From Vicinamibacteria bacterium (lineage in GTDB: Bacteria > Acidobacteriota > Vicinamibacteria > Fen-336), in assembly GCA_025994075.1 (NCBI GenBank), contig JAMQGV010000024.1, positions 1 to 64,000 on the forward strand: a stretch of DNA of 64,000 nt, written 5' to 3'. Each line of letters starts with the position of its first letter. Position 1 is the stretch's first letter. The translations under genes were made by a program, and so were the position numbers. Shown here in pieces: positions 11,048 through 23,416 of this stretch. The notes beneath the pieces were generated by a model. It was not told where the DNA came from. It ran no database searches and saw nothing but the letters and a program-made list of their open reading frames with translations.

Positions 11048-12870
11048 GGATCTACGAGGACCTGCGCGCGGTCCAGGAGCGGCTGGTCGTCGCCCAGCGG
11101 CTGGTGATCGGGCTGCTGCTGGTGTTGCTGGCGGCCTTCTGGCACCTGCAGGTGCTGAACAACCGCTACTTCCTCGAGCTGGCCGAGTCGAACCGGATCC
11201 GCAACGTCCCGCTGGTCGCGCCGCGTGGCCTGCTGCTCGACCGCGCCGGGAACCTGCTGGTCGAGAACCGGGCCTCCTTCAACATCGTGCTGACCCCCGA
11301 GCACGCCGAAGACCTCGACGCCACCGTGACGCGGCTGGCGGACGCGCTCCAGCTCGACGAGGCGGCCGTGCGCGCGCGCATCGCGGCGCGGCCCGCGCGG
11401 TTCCGGCCGGCGGTGATCCGCGCCGACGCGTCGTTCGCGGACGTGGCGGCACTGGAGGCGCGGCGGCTGGAGCTGCCGGAGACCGGCGTCGAGGTGGTGC
11501 CGCTGCGCGCCTACCCGATGCGCAGTGCCGCTGCCCACGCGCTGGGCCGGGTCGGCGAGGTCAGCGAGCGCCAGCTCGAGCAGGAGGCGTTCGCGATGGT
11601 CGCGCCCGGCACGTTCATCGGCCAGGCCGGCCTGGAGGCACGCTACAACGCGGAGCTGATGGGCCGCGACGGCGTGCGGCGGGTGGTGGTCAACAGCCGC
11701 GGGGCCGAGGTGGCCGAAGCCGAGCGCACGCCGCCCGTCGACGGGCCGCCGCTGACGCTGACCCTCGACGCGTCGCTGCAGGCGGCCCTGGAGCGGGCCT
11801 TCGCCGGCCGCCGCGGCAGCGCGGCGGCGCTCGATCCGGAGACGGGCGAGATCCTGGCGCTGGGCTCGCTGCCCTCGTACGACCCCAACGCGTTCGCCAC
11901 GGGTGTCGACAGCGCCACCTGGCGGGCGCTGATCGGCGACCCGATGCGGCCGCTGATGAACCGCGTGATCCAGGGCCAGTACTCGCCGGGCAGCACGTTC
12001 AAGCCGATCGAGGCGATCGGCGGCCTCGCCGAAGGCGTGATCACGCCGCAGACGACCATCTACTGCCCGGGCTACCTGTCGATCTACAACACCGTGTTCC
12101 GCTGCAACCGCCCCGAGGGCCACGGCAGCATCGACCTGCGGCGGGCGCTCGCGGTGTCGTGCAACGTGTTCTTCTACCAGACCGGCGTGCGGCTGGAGAT
12201 CGAGCGCATCGCGCGCTGGTCGCGGCGCTTCGGGCTCGGCAGCGCGACCGGCATCGACCTGCCGGCCGAGGCCAGCGGCCTGGTGCCGAGCCCGGAGTGG
12301 AAGCAGCGGGTGTTCAGGACGCCTTGGTACGCCGGCGAGACGGTGTCGGTGGCGATCGGCCAGGGCCAGCTCAACGTGACGCCGATGCAGATGGCGCGAG
12401 CCACGGCGGCGCTGGCCGTCGGCAAGCTGGTCCAGCCGCACCTCGTCAAGGCGATCGCCGGCCGCCCGGTCGAGTGGCCGCCCGCGCAGGACCTGGGGTT
12501 CGTCCCCGAGCACCTCGAGGCGGTGCGCGAGGGCATGTGCGACGTGGTCGCGCCCGGCGGCACCGGCTGGCGCGCGCGGGTGCCCGGCATCGAGGTCTGC
12601 GGCAAGACGGGATCGGCCCAGGTCGTCGCCCGGGCCCGCCTCCAGCGCGACGGCGCCGAGAACGAGCTGATCCGCCCCCACGGCTGGTTCATCGCCTTCG
12701 CACCCCGCGAGCGGCCGCGGATCGCGCTGGCCGTGCTGGTGGAGAACAGCGGCTCCGGCGCGGAGGGGGCGGCCCCGGTCGCGCGCGAGATCCTGGCCCA
12801 CTTCTTCCGCGTCGGCGAGCCGGCCGCGAGGCCGACGGTGCCGGCGCCCGCCGCGGCCGAGGCGCCCTGA
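11044..12870 (+). CDS. mrdA: Penicillin-binding protein 2 (elongasome transpeptidase)
   Basis: Class B PBP that crosslinks peptidoglycan during rod elongation with RodA. The 608-residue protein has an N-terminal membrane anchor (about 17-36), a pedestal dimerisation domain, and the transpeptidase domain with the catalytic S317-T-F-K320, the S372-C-N374 motif and K521-T-G523. The C-terminal tail is rich in Ala and Pro. GTG start overlaps the mreD stop. Confidence 0.97.
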   Translation: MRIYEDLRAVQERLVVAQRLVIGLLLVLLAAFWHLQVLNNRYFLELAESNRIRNVPLVAPRGLLLDRAGNLLVENRASFNIVLTPEHAEDLDATVTRLADALQLDEAAVRARIAARPARFRPAVIRADASFADVAALEARRLELPETGVEVVPLRAYPMRSAAAHALGRVGEVSERQLEQEAFAMVAPGTFIGQAGLEARYNAELMGRDGVRRVVVNSRGAEVAEAERTPPVDGPPLTLTLDASLQAALERAFAGRRGSAAALDPETGEILALGSLPSYDPNAFATGVDSATWRALIGDPMRPLMNRVIQGQYSPGSTFKPIEAIGGLAEGVITPQTTIYCPGYLSIYNTVFRCNRPEGHGSIDLRRALAVSCNVFFYQTGVRLEIERIARWSRRFGLGSATGIDLPAEASGLVPSPEWKQRVFRTPWYAGETVSVAIGQGQLNVTPMQMARATAALAVGKLVQPHLVKAIAGRPVEWPPAQDLGFVPEHLEAVREGMCDVVAPGGTGWRARVPGIEVCGKTGSAQVVARARLQRDGAENELIRPHGWFIAFAPRERPRIALAVLVENSGSGAEGAAPVAREILAHFFRVGEPAARPTVPAPAAAEAP

Positions 12871-12872
12871 CG

Positions 12873-13967
12873 ATGGCGATCGACCGCCGCCTGCTGACGA
12901 ACCTGGACGGGCCGCTGCTGCTGGCGGTGTCGTTGTTGTGCGGGATCGGGGTCGCCACGATCTGGAGCGCGACCAAGGCGACCGCGCACGCCGAGCTTTA
13001 CCTGAAGCAACTCACCGCGGTCGGCCTGGGCCTGGTCGGGATGGCCGTGGTGGCCAGCCTCGACTACCGGCGGCTGGCCGACCGCGCGCCGTTCTTCTAC
13101 GCGGCTTCGCTGCTGGCGCTCAGCTACGTGCTGTTCTTCGGCCCGCGCATCGCCGGCACCCGGCGCTGGTTGCTGCTGGGCGGGGCGCAACTGCAGCCGT
13201 CCGAGTTCGTCAAGCTGGCCGCCGCGCTGTTCGTGGCCAAGGTGTTCGCGGAGTCGCGCAAGGACCAGCTCGGGCTGGCGGACGTCGTGCCGTCGGGCAT
13301 CGCGGTCGGCCTGCTGTCGCTGCTGATCGCCGCGCAGCCCGACCTCGGCACCGCCTTCTGCCTGGTGCCGCTGTTCCTGGCCGTCGCGCTGCTGGCCGGG
13401 CTGCGGGTGCGCGCGGTGCTGACCCTCGCCCTCGTCGGCGTGCTGGCCGGGGCGCTGGGCTGGAACTTCGCGCTGCGCGACTATCAGAAGAGCCGCATCT
13501 ACACCTTCCTCGACCCGAGCACGGACCCCCGCGGCGCCGGCTACCAGACGATCCAGTCGCAGATCGCCGTCGGCTCCGGCGGGCTCACCGGCAAGGGCTT
13601 CGGCAACGGCTCCCAGGTCCAGCTCGGCTACCTGCCGGCGCGCCAGACCGACTTCATCTTCTCCGTGCTCGCCGAGGAGATGGGCTTCGTCGGCGTCGCC
13701 GTCGTGCTCTCGCTCTACCTGTTCGTGCTGTGGCGCATCCTCGAGACGGCGCAACTCGCGCGCGACCGGGTCGGCGCCTACCTCGCCGCCGGACTCGCGG
13801 CCACCCTCGGATTCCAGGTCGTCTACAATGTCGCGATGGTGGCCGGGCTGGTTCCGGTGAAGGGACTGCCGTTGCCGTTCCTCTCCTACGGCGGGTCTTC
13901 CGTTTTGGCCTCGCTGCTCGGAATCGGCCTCATCCTCAACGTCCGCATGCGCCGCTTCGCCAATTGA
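12873..13967 (+). CDS. rodA: SEDS glycosyltransferase RodA
   Basis: Polymerises lipid II into glycan strands as partner of PBP2. The 364-residue protein has about ten membrane spans and the SEDS signatures QPSEFVKLA, AAQPDLGTA, PARQTDFIFSVLAEEMGF (with the functional Asp) and LPFLSYGGSS near the end. Starts 2 nt after the mrdA stop. It could formally be FtsW, but the neighbours make RodA the better name. Confidence 0.96.
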   Translation: MAIDRRLLTNLDGPLLLAVSLLCGIGVATIWSATKATAHAELYLKQLTAVGLGLVGMAVVASLDYRRLADRAPFFYAASLLALSYVLFFGPRIAGTRRWLLLGGAQLQPSEFVKLAAALFVAKVFAESRKDQLGLADVVPSGIAVGLLSLLIAAQPDLGTAFCLVPLFLAVALLAGLRVRAVLTLALVGVLAGALGWNFALRDYQKSRIYTFLDPSTDPRGAGYQTIQSQIAVGSGGLTGKGFGNGSQVQLGYLPARQTDFIFSVLAEEMGFVGVAVVLSLYLFVLWRILETAQLARDRVGAYLAAGLAATLGFQVVYNVAMVAGLVPVKGLPLPFLSYGGSSVLASLLGIGLILNVRMRRFAN

Positions 13968-13993
13968 CGAAGCCCGCCCGACGCTTCGCCACC

Positions 13994-14016
13994 GCGGCGC
14001 CCCCGGGGGGCGCCGC
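13994..14016 (+). terminator. GC-rich palindrome after rodA
   Basis: GCGGCGCC (13994-14001) pairs with GGCGCCGC (14009-14016) around a 7-nt loop, 27 nt beyond the rodA stop. No T-run follows, so partial termination or mRNA end protection before rng is the likely effect. The rest of the 183-nt gap shows no other feature beyond AAAGGGA 8 nt before the rng ATG. Confidence 0.45.
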
Positions 14017-14150
14017 CACGACTTCTCGCTCGCGCGCGCAGGCCGCTCCCGGCCGCCGCCGCGGGGCCCTCCCCCCTCAGCCCGAAGAGCGCCCGACCGG
14101 CGCGGCACCGGGAGGGGCGGGAACGTGGCCCCCGAAAGGGATCTGCGTCC

Positions 14151-15638
14151 ATGACCAAGGACCTCATCGTCAGCAGCACGCCGCAGGAGACCCGCGTCGC
14201 CCTGCTCGAGGACGGCGTCGTCTCCGAGTTCTTCCTCGAGCGTGAGGCCCACCGCGGCATCGTCGGCAACATCTACAAGGGCGTCGTCACCCGCGTGCTG
14301 CCGGGCATGCAGAGCTCGTTCGTCGACTGCGGGCTCGAGCGCGACGCGTTCCTCTACGTCGCCGACGTGCTCGAGGAGCTGCCCGAGAACCTGCTGACGC
14401 CGGAGGAGCAGAAGAGCGCCGCCCGCGGCGGGCACTCGATCGAGGACCTGGTCAAGGAAGGCCAGGAGGTGCTGGTCCAGGTGCTGAAGGAGCCGCTCGG
14501 CACCAAGGGCGCGCGCATCACCGCCCATGTCTCGATGCCGGCGCGCTACCTCGTCTACATGCCGACCGTCGAGCACGTCGGCGTCTCGCGCAAGATCACC
14601 GACGACGACGAGCGGCGGCGCCTGAAGTCGATGGTCAAGGAGATCCGCCAGGAGCTGGGCGGCGGCGGCTTCATCGTGCGCACCGCCGGCCAGGGCCGCA
14701 GCCGCGAGGACTTCGAGCGCGACGCCCGCTACCTGGCCCGGACCTGGGACGAGATCCGCGGCGTCGGCTCGCGCGGCCGCGCGCCGCAGCTGCTGCACCG
14801 CGAGCTGTCGCTCGTGCAGCGACTGCTGCGCGACCTGCTTTCGGACGAGGTGGCCTCGATCCGGCTCGACGACGAGCGCGAGTACAAGCGCACGCTCGAC
14901 CTCGTCAGCCAGCTCCAGCCCGAGCTGGCGCCGCGCGTGCGGCTGCACGGCAAGCCGTCGTCGATCTTCGAGGACCACGGCGTCGCCGCCGAACTGGAGC
15001 GGGCCCTGCGCCAGAAGGTGTGGCTGGAGTCCGGCGGCTACATCGTGATCGACCAGACCGAGGCGCTGGTCGCCATCGACGTCAACACCGGCCGCTACGT
15101 GGGCCAGAAGAAGCTCGAGGACACGGTGCTCGAGACCAACCTGGAGGCGGTCAAGGAGATCGTGCGCCAGATCCGGCTGCGCGATCTCGGCGGCATCATC
15201 GTGCTCGACTTCATCGACATGGAGGAGCGCAAGAGCCGGCAGAAGGTGATGGCGGTGCTCGAGCAGGAGCTGCGCCGCGACCGCTCGCCGTCGAAGGTGC
15301 TCTCGGTCAACGAGTTCGGGCTCGTGATCCTGACCCGCAAGCGGGTCCGGCAGTCGCTGCAGCGCACGCTGTGCCAGCCCTGTCCGTACTGCGCGGGCAG
15401 CGGCATGATCAAGAGCGTGGCCACGGTGTGCGCCGAGATCTACGACGAGGTGCGCAAGCTGGCCGGCGACCTCAAGGGCGAGGCGCTGCTGCTGCGGGTG
15501 AACCCCGACGTCGCGCGCGCCCTGCACGGCGAGGAAGCCGCGATCCTGCGCGACCTCGTCCAGCTCGTCGGCCACGAGGTCAAGGTCCAGGGCGACCCGC
15601 TGCTGCACCAGGAGCAGTTCGACCTCGTCACGCGGTGA
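14151..15638 (+). CDS. rng: Ribonuclease G/E family endoribonuclease
   Basis: Cuts single-stranded RNA in mRNA turnover and rRNA 5' maturation. The 495-residue length matches RNase G, without the long RNase E scaffold tail. It has the N-terminal S1 domain (GNIYKGVVTRVLPGMQSSFVD), the catalytic aspartates in VAIDVNTGRYVG and IIVLDFIDM, and the zinc-link motif CPYCAGSG. It follows the shape genes, as rng follows mreBCD in many bacteria. Confidence 0.96.
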   Translation: MTKDLIVSSTPQETRVALLEDGVVSEFFLEREAHRGIVGNIYKGVVTRVLPGMQSSFVDCGLERDAFLYVADVLEELPENLLTPEEQKSAARGGHSIEDLVKEGQEVLVQVLKEPLGTKGARITAHVSMPARYLVYMPTVEHVGVSRKITDDDERRRLKSMVKEIRQELGGGGFIVRTAGQGRSREDFERDARYLARTWDEIRGVGSRGRAPQLLHRELSLVQRLLRDLLSDEVASIRLDDEREYKRTLDLVSQLQPELAPRVRLHGKPSSIFEDHGVAAELERALRQKVWLESGGYIVIDQTEALVAIDVNTGRYVGQKKLEDTVLETNLEAVKEIVRQIRLRDLGGIIVLDFIDMEERKSRQKVMAVLEQELRRDRSPSKVLSVNEFGLVILTRKRVRQSLQRTLCQPCPYCAGSGMIKSVATVCAEIYDEVRKLAGDLKGEALLLRVNPDVARALHGEEAAILRDLVQLVGHEVKVQGDPLLHQEQFDLVTR

Positions 15639-15874
15639 GCGACGCGGCCGCGCTGCGCGAGTTCGTGGAGGCGATCGAGGCGCACCTCGGCCGCCTGCGC
15701 GGGCGCGAGGTGGTGCTGAGCCCGCCCGAGTTCGCGCTGGCCCGCGCGTGGCACGCGGCCGGAATCGACCTCGCGCGGGTGCTCGCGGCGCTCGACGCCC
15801 ACGCCGCGCGGCATCCGACGGTCTCGCTCAGCGCCGTGCGGCGGAGCGTCGAGGCGAAGCGCGAAGAGGCTTGA
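15635..15874 (+). CDS. Small hypothetical protein coupled to rng
   Basis: A 79-residue ORF, Ala-, Arg- and Glu-rich and predicted alpha-helical (for example DAAALREFVEAIEAHLGRLRG). I recognise no family. The GTG start overlaps the rng stop as GTGA, the coupling used throughout this window, which supports its reality. Its last 47 bp overlap the convergent 3' end of the alkyltransferase-like gene on the other strand. Codon third positions are G/C-rich like its neighbours. Confidence 0.65.
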   Translation: MSDAAALREFVEAIEAHLGRLRGREVVLSPPEFALARAWHAAGIDLARVLAALDAHAARHPTVSLSAVRRSVEAKREEA

Positions 15875-16178
15875 GCGGCACCGCGCCGTGACGGACGAGG
15901 TCGACGCGCTCGCCGCGGAAGGTCACGCCCTCGGCCCGCAGGCGCCGGCGCTGCTCGCGCTCGTGGCCGCTGGCCCGCGGCGAGAGCCGGCCGCCGGCGC
16001 CGACCACGCGGTGCCACGGCGTGCGCCGCGCCAGCGGTTCCGGAAGCGCGCGCAGCGCCCAGCCGACGGCGCGGGCGCCGCGCGGCACCCCGAGCAGGGC
16101 GGCGACCTGGCCGTAGGTCAGCACCCGTCCGCGCGGGAGCGTCGCGACCAGCGCCCACACCTGCTCGAAGAAGGTCAC
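15828..16178 (-). CDS. Alkyltransferase-like protein (ATL, inactive MGMT homologue)
   Basis: A 116-residue protein with the helix-turn-helix and active-site region of O6-methylguanine-DNA methyltransferases, but the PCHRV motif reads PWHRV (W55), so the acceptor Cys is absent. This is the hallmark of ATL proteins, which bind O6-alkylguanine, flip it and hand the lesion to nucleotide excision repair. Y22 and R36 lie where the family has its Tyr and Arg finger. GTG start overlaps the surA stop (GTGA). Its last residues overlap the convergent small ORF. Confidence 0.92.
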   Translation of the reverse strand: MTFFEQVWALVATLPRGRVLTYGQVAALLGVPRGARAVGWALRALPEPLARRTPWHRVVGAGGRLSPRASGHEREQRRRLRAEGVTFRGERVDLVRHGAVPLKPLRASPRRSAARR

Positions 16179-17374
16179 CGCTCCGGCGTGGGGCTCGGGC
16201 TGGGGCCGGGCGTCGGACTCGGCGTCGGACTCGGCGCCGGGGCCGCCTCGCGGGGCGGCGGCGCCACCTTCTCGGGCCGCGCCTGCGGCGTCGTGGTCAC
16301 GCCCTCCACCTCGGGCACGGCGAACGAACGCTCCGGCGCGGCGGGCGCCGCGGCAGCGGGAGCCGACGGGGCGGGCGCGACCGGCGCCACCAGCTCGGGC
16401 GCCGCGGCCGGCATCGCCACCTCCAGCGGCACCTCGCGGACGCGGACGTCGACGAGCGCCTTCTCGCGCAGCTTCTGGATGAAGGTGTCATAGGCCGCGG
16501 CGAAGCGCTGCTGCTGCAGCTCCTGCTGCAGCTTCGGCTTCACCTCGTCGAAGGGCGCCGTCTGGGCGGCGACCGCCTCGCTGACCTTCAGCACGCGGTA
16601 CCCGTCGCCGGACGGAAACGGGTCCGAGACCCCGCCCGCCTCCAGGGCGAAGGCGACCCGGGCCAGCTCGGCGTTGAGGTCGCCGCGCTCGAGCACGCCG
16701 AGGTCGCCGCCTGCCGCTCGCGAGGCCGAGCGCGAGTGCTCGCGGGCCAGCGCAGCGAAGTCCTCGCCGGCGCGGGCCCGGGCCGCGAGTTCCGCCGCGC
16801 GGGCGGCGGCGGCGTCACCGGTGACCAGGATCTCGTGGAGGTGGACCCGCGCCGCCTGGCTGAACTCGGTCGCCTTGCGCTGCTCGTAGGCGGCGCGCAG
16901 CTCGTCGTCGCCGATCGTGATCTTCTGCTGCACCTCGCGCGAGAGCACCTGGTTGCGCAGGATCGAGCGGGTGATGTTCCGCTTCAGGTCGGACAGCGCG
17001 AGGCCTTCGCGGCGGAGCTGCTCCGCCATCTGCTCGTCGCTCTCGATCCCGTTCTCCTTCTTGATGTCCTCGATGATCTGGTCGATGTACTCGGGACGGA
17101 GCTGGAAACCGAGCTCGGCGCCGCGCTGGATGATCAGCAGCTCGTCGACGGCCTCCTGCAGGATGCGCGCGTTGTTGTCGCGCAGGAACGCCTCCAGGCG
17201 GTCGGGCGTCACCCGCGCGGCCTGGGCGGCCGCCACCTGGCGGGCCTGGAACTCGGTGAGGGTGACGATGTCGCCGTTGACCTTGGCCACCACCCGCTCG
17301 AGGACCTGGGCCCCGACCGGGACGGCGAGCAGGGCGCTAGCGAGGAGCGTCCGGAGCGGAGAGTGCAGCTTCAT
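16175..17374 (-). CDS. surA: SurA-like periplasmic peptidyl-prolyl isomerase
   Basis: Chaperone for outer-membrane proteins in transit. The 399-residue precursor has a signal peptide (about 1-22, cleavage after VGA), a SurA_N chaperone domain (about 23-165), one parvulin domain (about 175-280, AGGDLGVLERGDL), a C-terminal helix, then a low-complexity Ala/Pro tail ending in repeated SPTP units (about 320-399). E. coli SurA has two parvulin domains; this one has one. Overlaps the upstream lipoprotein gene by 38 bp. Confidence 0.92.
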   Translation of the reverse strand: MKLHSPLRTLLASALLAVPVGAQVLERVVAKVNGDIVTLTEFQARQVAAAQAARVTPDRLEAFLRDNNARILQEAVDELLIIQRGAELGFQLRPEYIDQIIEDIKKENGIESDEQMAEQLRREGLALSDLKRNITRSILRNQVLSREVQQKITIGDDELRAAYEQRKATEFSQAARVHLHEILVTGDAAAARAAELAARARAGEDFAALAREHSRSASRAAGGDLGVLERGDLNAELARVAFALEAGGVSDPFPSGDGYRVLKVSEAVAAQTAPFDEVKPKLQQELQQQRFAAAYDTFIQKLREKALVDVRVREVPLEVAMPAAAPELVAPVAPAPSAPAAAAPAAPERSFAVPEVEGVTTTPQARPEKVAPPPREAAPAPSPTPSPTPGPSPSPTPER

Positions 17375-18164
17375 GATTCACCTCGGCGCGGGCGAGCAGC
17401 CCGCGGACGTAGGCGCGCAGCGCCTGGTCGGCGCGCTCGCGTTCGAGTTCGGCTCGCACCCGGTCGGCGACCTCGGCGAGAGCGGGTTCGGCGGCCGGCG
17501 TGCGCTCGTCGAGCCGGAGGACGTGGAAGCCGAACGGGGTCTCCACGATCTCCGCGATGGCACCCGGCGCGAGCCGGAAGGCGGCCTGCTCCAGCTCGGG
17601 CGGGAGCTGGCCTCGGGCGAAGGCGCCGAGACGTCCACCCTGGCTGGCCTCGGGTCCGCGCGAGCGCGCGCGGGCGAGCTGCTCGAACTCGCGCGGGGCC
17701 TTGCGCAGCAGGCGCAGCACGTCGCGGGCTTCGTTCAGGGTCGGCACCAGGATCTGGCTGAGCGTGACCGTCTCCTCCGTCCGGTAAGACTCGCGACGGG
17801 CCTCGAAGGCCTTCGCGACCTCCGCGTCGCCGACCGGGGCGGCCCCCGCCGCCGCCTCGGCCAGCAACTCCTGGACGGCCGCGCGGGTCTGTTCCTCGCT
17901 CGCCCCTGGCGGCAGCCGCCCGGTGGCGCGTGCCTCGAGCTCCACGACCCGCTCGGCCAGGAAGTCCTCGAGCAGGCCGCGCTTCGCCTCGGGGGCGAGC
18001 GGCGCGCCGCCGCGGGCCTCGAAGCGGGCGACCTCGGCGAGGAAGGCCGCGCGGCGCACCTCTCCGCTGCCGAGCCGCAGCACGACGGGATTCTCGTCGT
18101 TTCCCGCGCGGCAGCCGGGCAGGGCGAGGGCGACGACCAGGATCAGGGCAGCGGGCGGGCTCAC
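17337..18164 (-). CDS. Parvulin-type peptidyl-prolyl isomerase lipoprotein (PrsA-like)
   Basis: A 275-residue protein with a lipoprotein signal ending LALPGC, lipidated Cys at residue 18, a SurA/PrsA-like helical region and a parvulin domain (about 130-235, QGGRLGAFARGQLP and TPFGFHVLRL). It is the second of three parvulin-family chaperones in the window. GTG start lies 10 nt after the mfd stop, and the 3' end overlaps surA, so the two isomerases are cotranslated. Confidence 0.9.
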   Translation of the reverse strand: MSPPAALILVVALALPGCRAGNDENPVVLRLGSGEVRRAAFLAEVARFEARGGAPLAPEAKRGLLEDFLAERVVELEARATGRLPPGASEEQTRAAVQELLAEAAAGAAPVGDAEVAKAFEARRESYRTEETVTLSQILVPTLNEARDVLRLLRKAPREFEQLARARSRGPEASQGGRLGAFARGQLPPELEQAAFRLAPGAIAEIVETPFGFHVLRLDERTPAAEPALAEVADRVRAELERERADQALRAYVRGLLARAEVNHEAALSAPDAPR

Positions 18165-18174
18165 GGCGATCCGG

Positions 18175-21602
<3,428 letters not shown>

Positions 21603-21606
<4 letters not shown>

Positions 21607-22067
21607 CGCTTCCGGATGCGCTCGAGCGTGGCGGAGGTCGAGCGGCCCGCGACCAGCTCGACGCGCACGACGCGGCCGCCGGCCGCCTCCACGGTGTCGC
21701 GGCCGACGATGCGGTCGAGGGCCCAGTCGGCGCCCTTGACCAGCACGTCGGGCACCAGCGCCCGGATCGTCTCCGCGGGCGTCTCCTCGTCGTAGATCAC
21801 GACGTGGTCGACGGCCTCCAGCGCCAGCAGCGCCTCCGCCCGCTCGGCCTCGGGGATCACCGGCCGCGACGGGCCCTTGAGCGCGCGCACCGAGCGGTCG
21901 GAATTGAGGCCGACGACGAGCTGGTCGGCCTCGGCCCGCGCGGCCTCGAGCAGGGCGAGGTGGCCGGGGTGCAGCAGGTCGAAGCAGCCGTTGGTGAAGG
22001 CGACGCGGCGACCGGCGGCGCGGGCCTGCTCCCGCGCGGCGCGGGCCTCCGCGAGCGTGTGCCTCAA
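21603..22067 (-). CDS. rfaE2: D-glycero-beta-D-manno-heptose 1-phosphate adenylyltransferase (RfaE2)
   Basis: Makes ADP-heptose precursor for the LPS inner core; this is the nucleotidyltransferase half of E. coli HldE as a separate protein. The 154-residue product has the [12 protein letters not shown] motif, with HPGH at 33-36 as the nucleotidyltransferase signature, and [12 protein letters not shown]. The TTG start overlaps the wzt stop (TTGA). The kinase half (RfaE1) is not in the window. Confidence 0.93.
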
Positions 22068-23416
22068 CTCCCCGCCTCGTCGCGCAGGTCGAGCTCGGGC
22101 CTCGGCTCCGGCGGCGTGATCCGGACGCCGGTGAAGCGCCACGCGTGGCGTGGCCTCCAGACACCGACGTCCTTGACCCGGCTCTTGACGCGGAACGAGT
22201 AGAGGCCCCGGTGGTAGTCGTAGGGCGTGCCGTCGCGGCGGTGGCTGGCGACGTCGATCAGGTAGGTGCCCTCGACGAGGTCGAGCGAGGCGATCTCGAA
22301 GCGGACCTCGCCGTCGCCCGAGAAGGCGACCGGCACGTGGTCTTCGACGTGGGTGTTGGTGCCGTACACGCTCGTGCCGTCGGCGGTGAAGATGCCGATG
22401 CCGAACACGAAGTCCTCGACCGGCTCCGCCGCGCGGACCCCGAGTGTCACGTGCAGCGCCTCGCCGTGGGCGTAGACGTGGCGGGCGCGGCCGCGGTCGT
22501 CGCGCAGCGCGACCTCGGTGATCTCGATCTCGCGGCTGCCCCAGCGTCCCTCGCGGTAGCCGCCGGCGCCGGGCTCCGGCTCGCCGGGCGCGGTCTCCGG
22601 TGCGGCCGTGCCCTCCTCGGCCGCGCGCGGGGCGCCGTGCTCGGCGGCGAGCAGCGCCTCTTCGCCGCCGGCGACGTAGGTGAGGTACGCGTCGACCACG
22701 CGCTTGGCGTCGCCCTTCTCGACCAGCCTGCCGCGCCGCAGCCAGGCGATCTCGTCGCACATCTTCTCGGCGAGGCCGAGCGAGTGGGTGACCAGCACGA
22801 TGGTGCGGCCGCGGCGGCGGAACTCGCCGATCTTGTCGAGGCACTTGCGGGTGAACGCCTCGTCGCCGACCGCCAGCACCTCGTCGACCAGCAGCACGTC
22901 GGGGTCGACGTGGATGGCGACCGCGAAGCCGAGCCGCATGTACATGCCCGACGAGTAGGTCTTGACCGGGGCGTCGATGAACGGCCGCAGCTCGGCGAAG
23001 TCGACGATCTCGTCGAAGCGGCGCTCCACCTCCTCGCGGCTGAGGCCGAGCATGATCCCGTTGATCACCACGTTCTCGCGGCCGGAGATCTCGGGGTGGA
23101 AGCCGGCGCCGAGCTCGATCAGCGCCGAGATGCGGCCGTCGACCGTGAGCGTTCCGCGGGTCGGGCGGGTGATGCCGGCGACCAGCTTCAGCAGCGTCGA
23201 CTTGCCCGAGCCGTTCTCGCCGATCACCGCGAACGTGCAGCCCTTCGGCACCTCGAAGGAGACCGAGTCGAGGGCGGTGAAGGTCTCGTCGGGCTTGAGG
23301 TCCGAGAGCAGGCTGCCGGTCAGCAGCGCGCTCTTCAGCGTCTTCCACTGGTTCTTGTGCAGGAAGCGGCGGTAGACCTTGCTGACGTCGCTGGCGACGA
23401 CGGCCGGCGCGCTCAC
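22064..23416 (-). CDS. wzt: Polysaccharide ABC exporter ATPase with C-terminal carbohydrate-binding domain (Wzt-like)
   Basis: Energises export of O-antigen or another glycan. The 450-residue protein has an ABC domain (about 1-240) with Walker [10 protein letters not shown], signature region [11 protein letters not shown] and Walker [13 protein letters not shown], a linker of ~55 residues, then a beta-sandwich domain (about 295-425) like the Wzt C-domain that recognises the glycan end. GTG start overlaps the wzm stop. Confidence 0.93.
   Translation of the reverse strand: MSAPAVVASDVSKVYRRFLHKNQWKTLKSALLTGSLLSDLKPDETFTALDSVSFEVPKGCTFAVIGENGSGKSTLLKLVAGITRPTRGTLTVDGRISALIELGAGFHPEISGRENVVINGIMLGLSREEVERRFDEIVDFAELRPFIDAPVKTYSSGMYMRLGFAVAIHVDPDVLLVDEVLAVGDEAFTRKCLDKIGEFRRRGRTIVLVTHSLGLAEKMCDEIAWLRRGRLVEKGDAKRVVDAYLTYVAGGEEALLAAEHGAPRAAEEGTAAPETAPGEPEPGAGGYREGRWGSREIEITEVALRDDRGRARHVYAHGEALHVTLGVRAAEPVEDFVFGIGIFTADGTSVYGTNTHVEDHVPVAFSGDGEVRFEIASLDLVEGTYLIDVASHRRDGTPYDYHRGLYSFRVKSRVKDVGVWRPRHAWRFTGVRITPPEPRPELDLRDEAGS

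Noticed and set aside
12174..15608. Long open frame antisense to mrdA, rodA and rng
   Set aside because: It covers three well-supported genes on the other strand and shows no domain; it is a GC-bias artefact.
16175..16420. Direct SPTP-coding repeats in surA as a tandem-repeat or phase-variation locus
   Set aside because: The repeats are imperfect at DNA level and encode a continuous low-complexity tail; nothing shows slippage.
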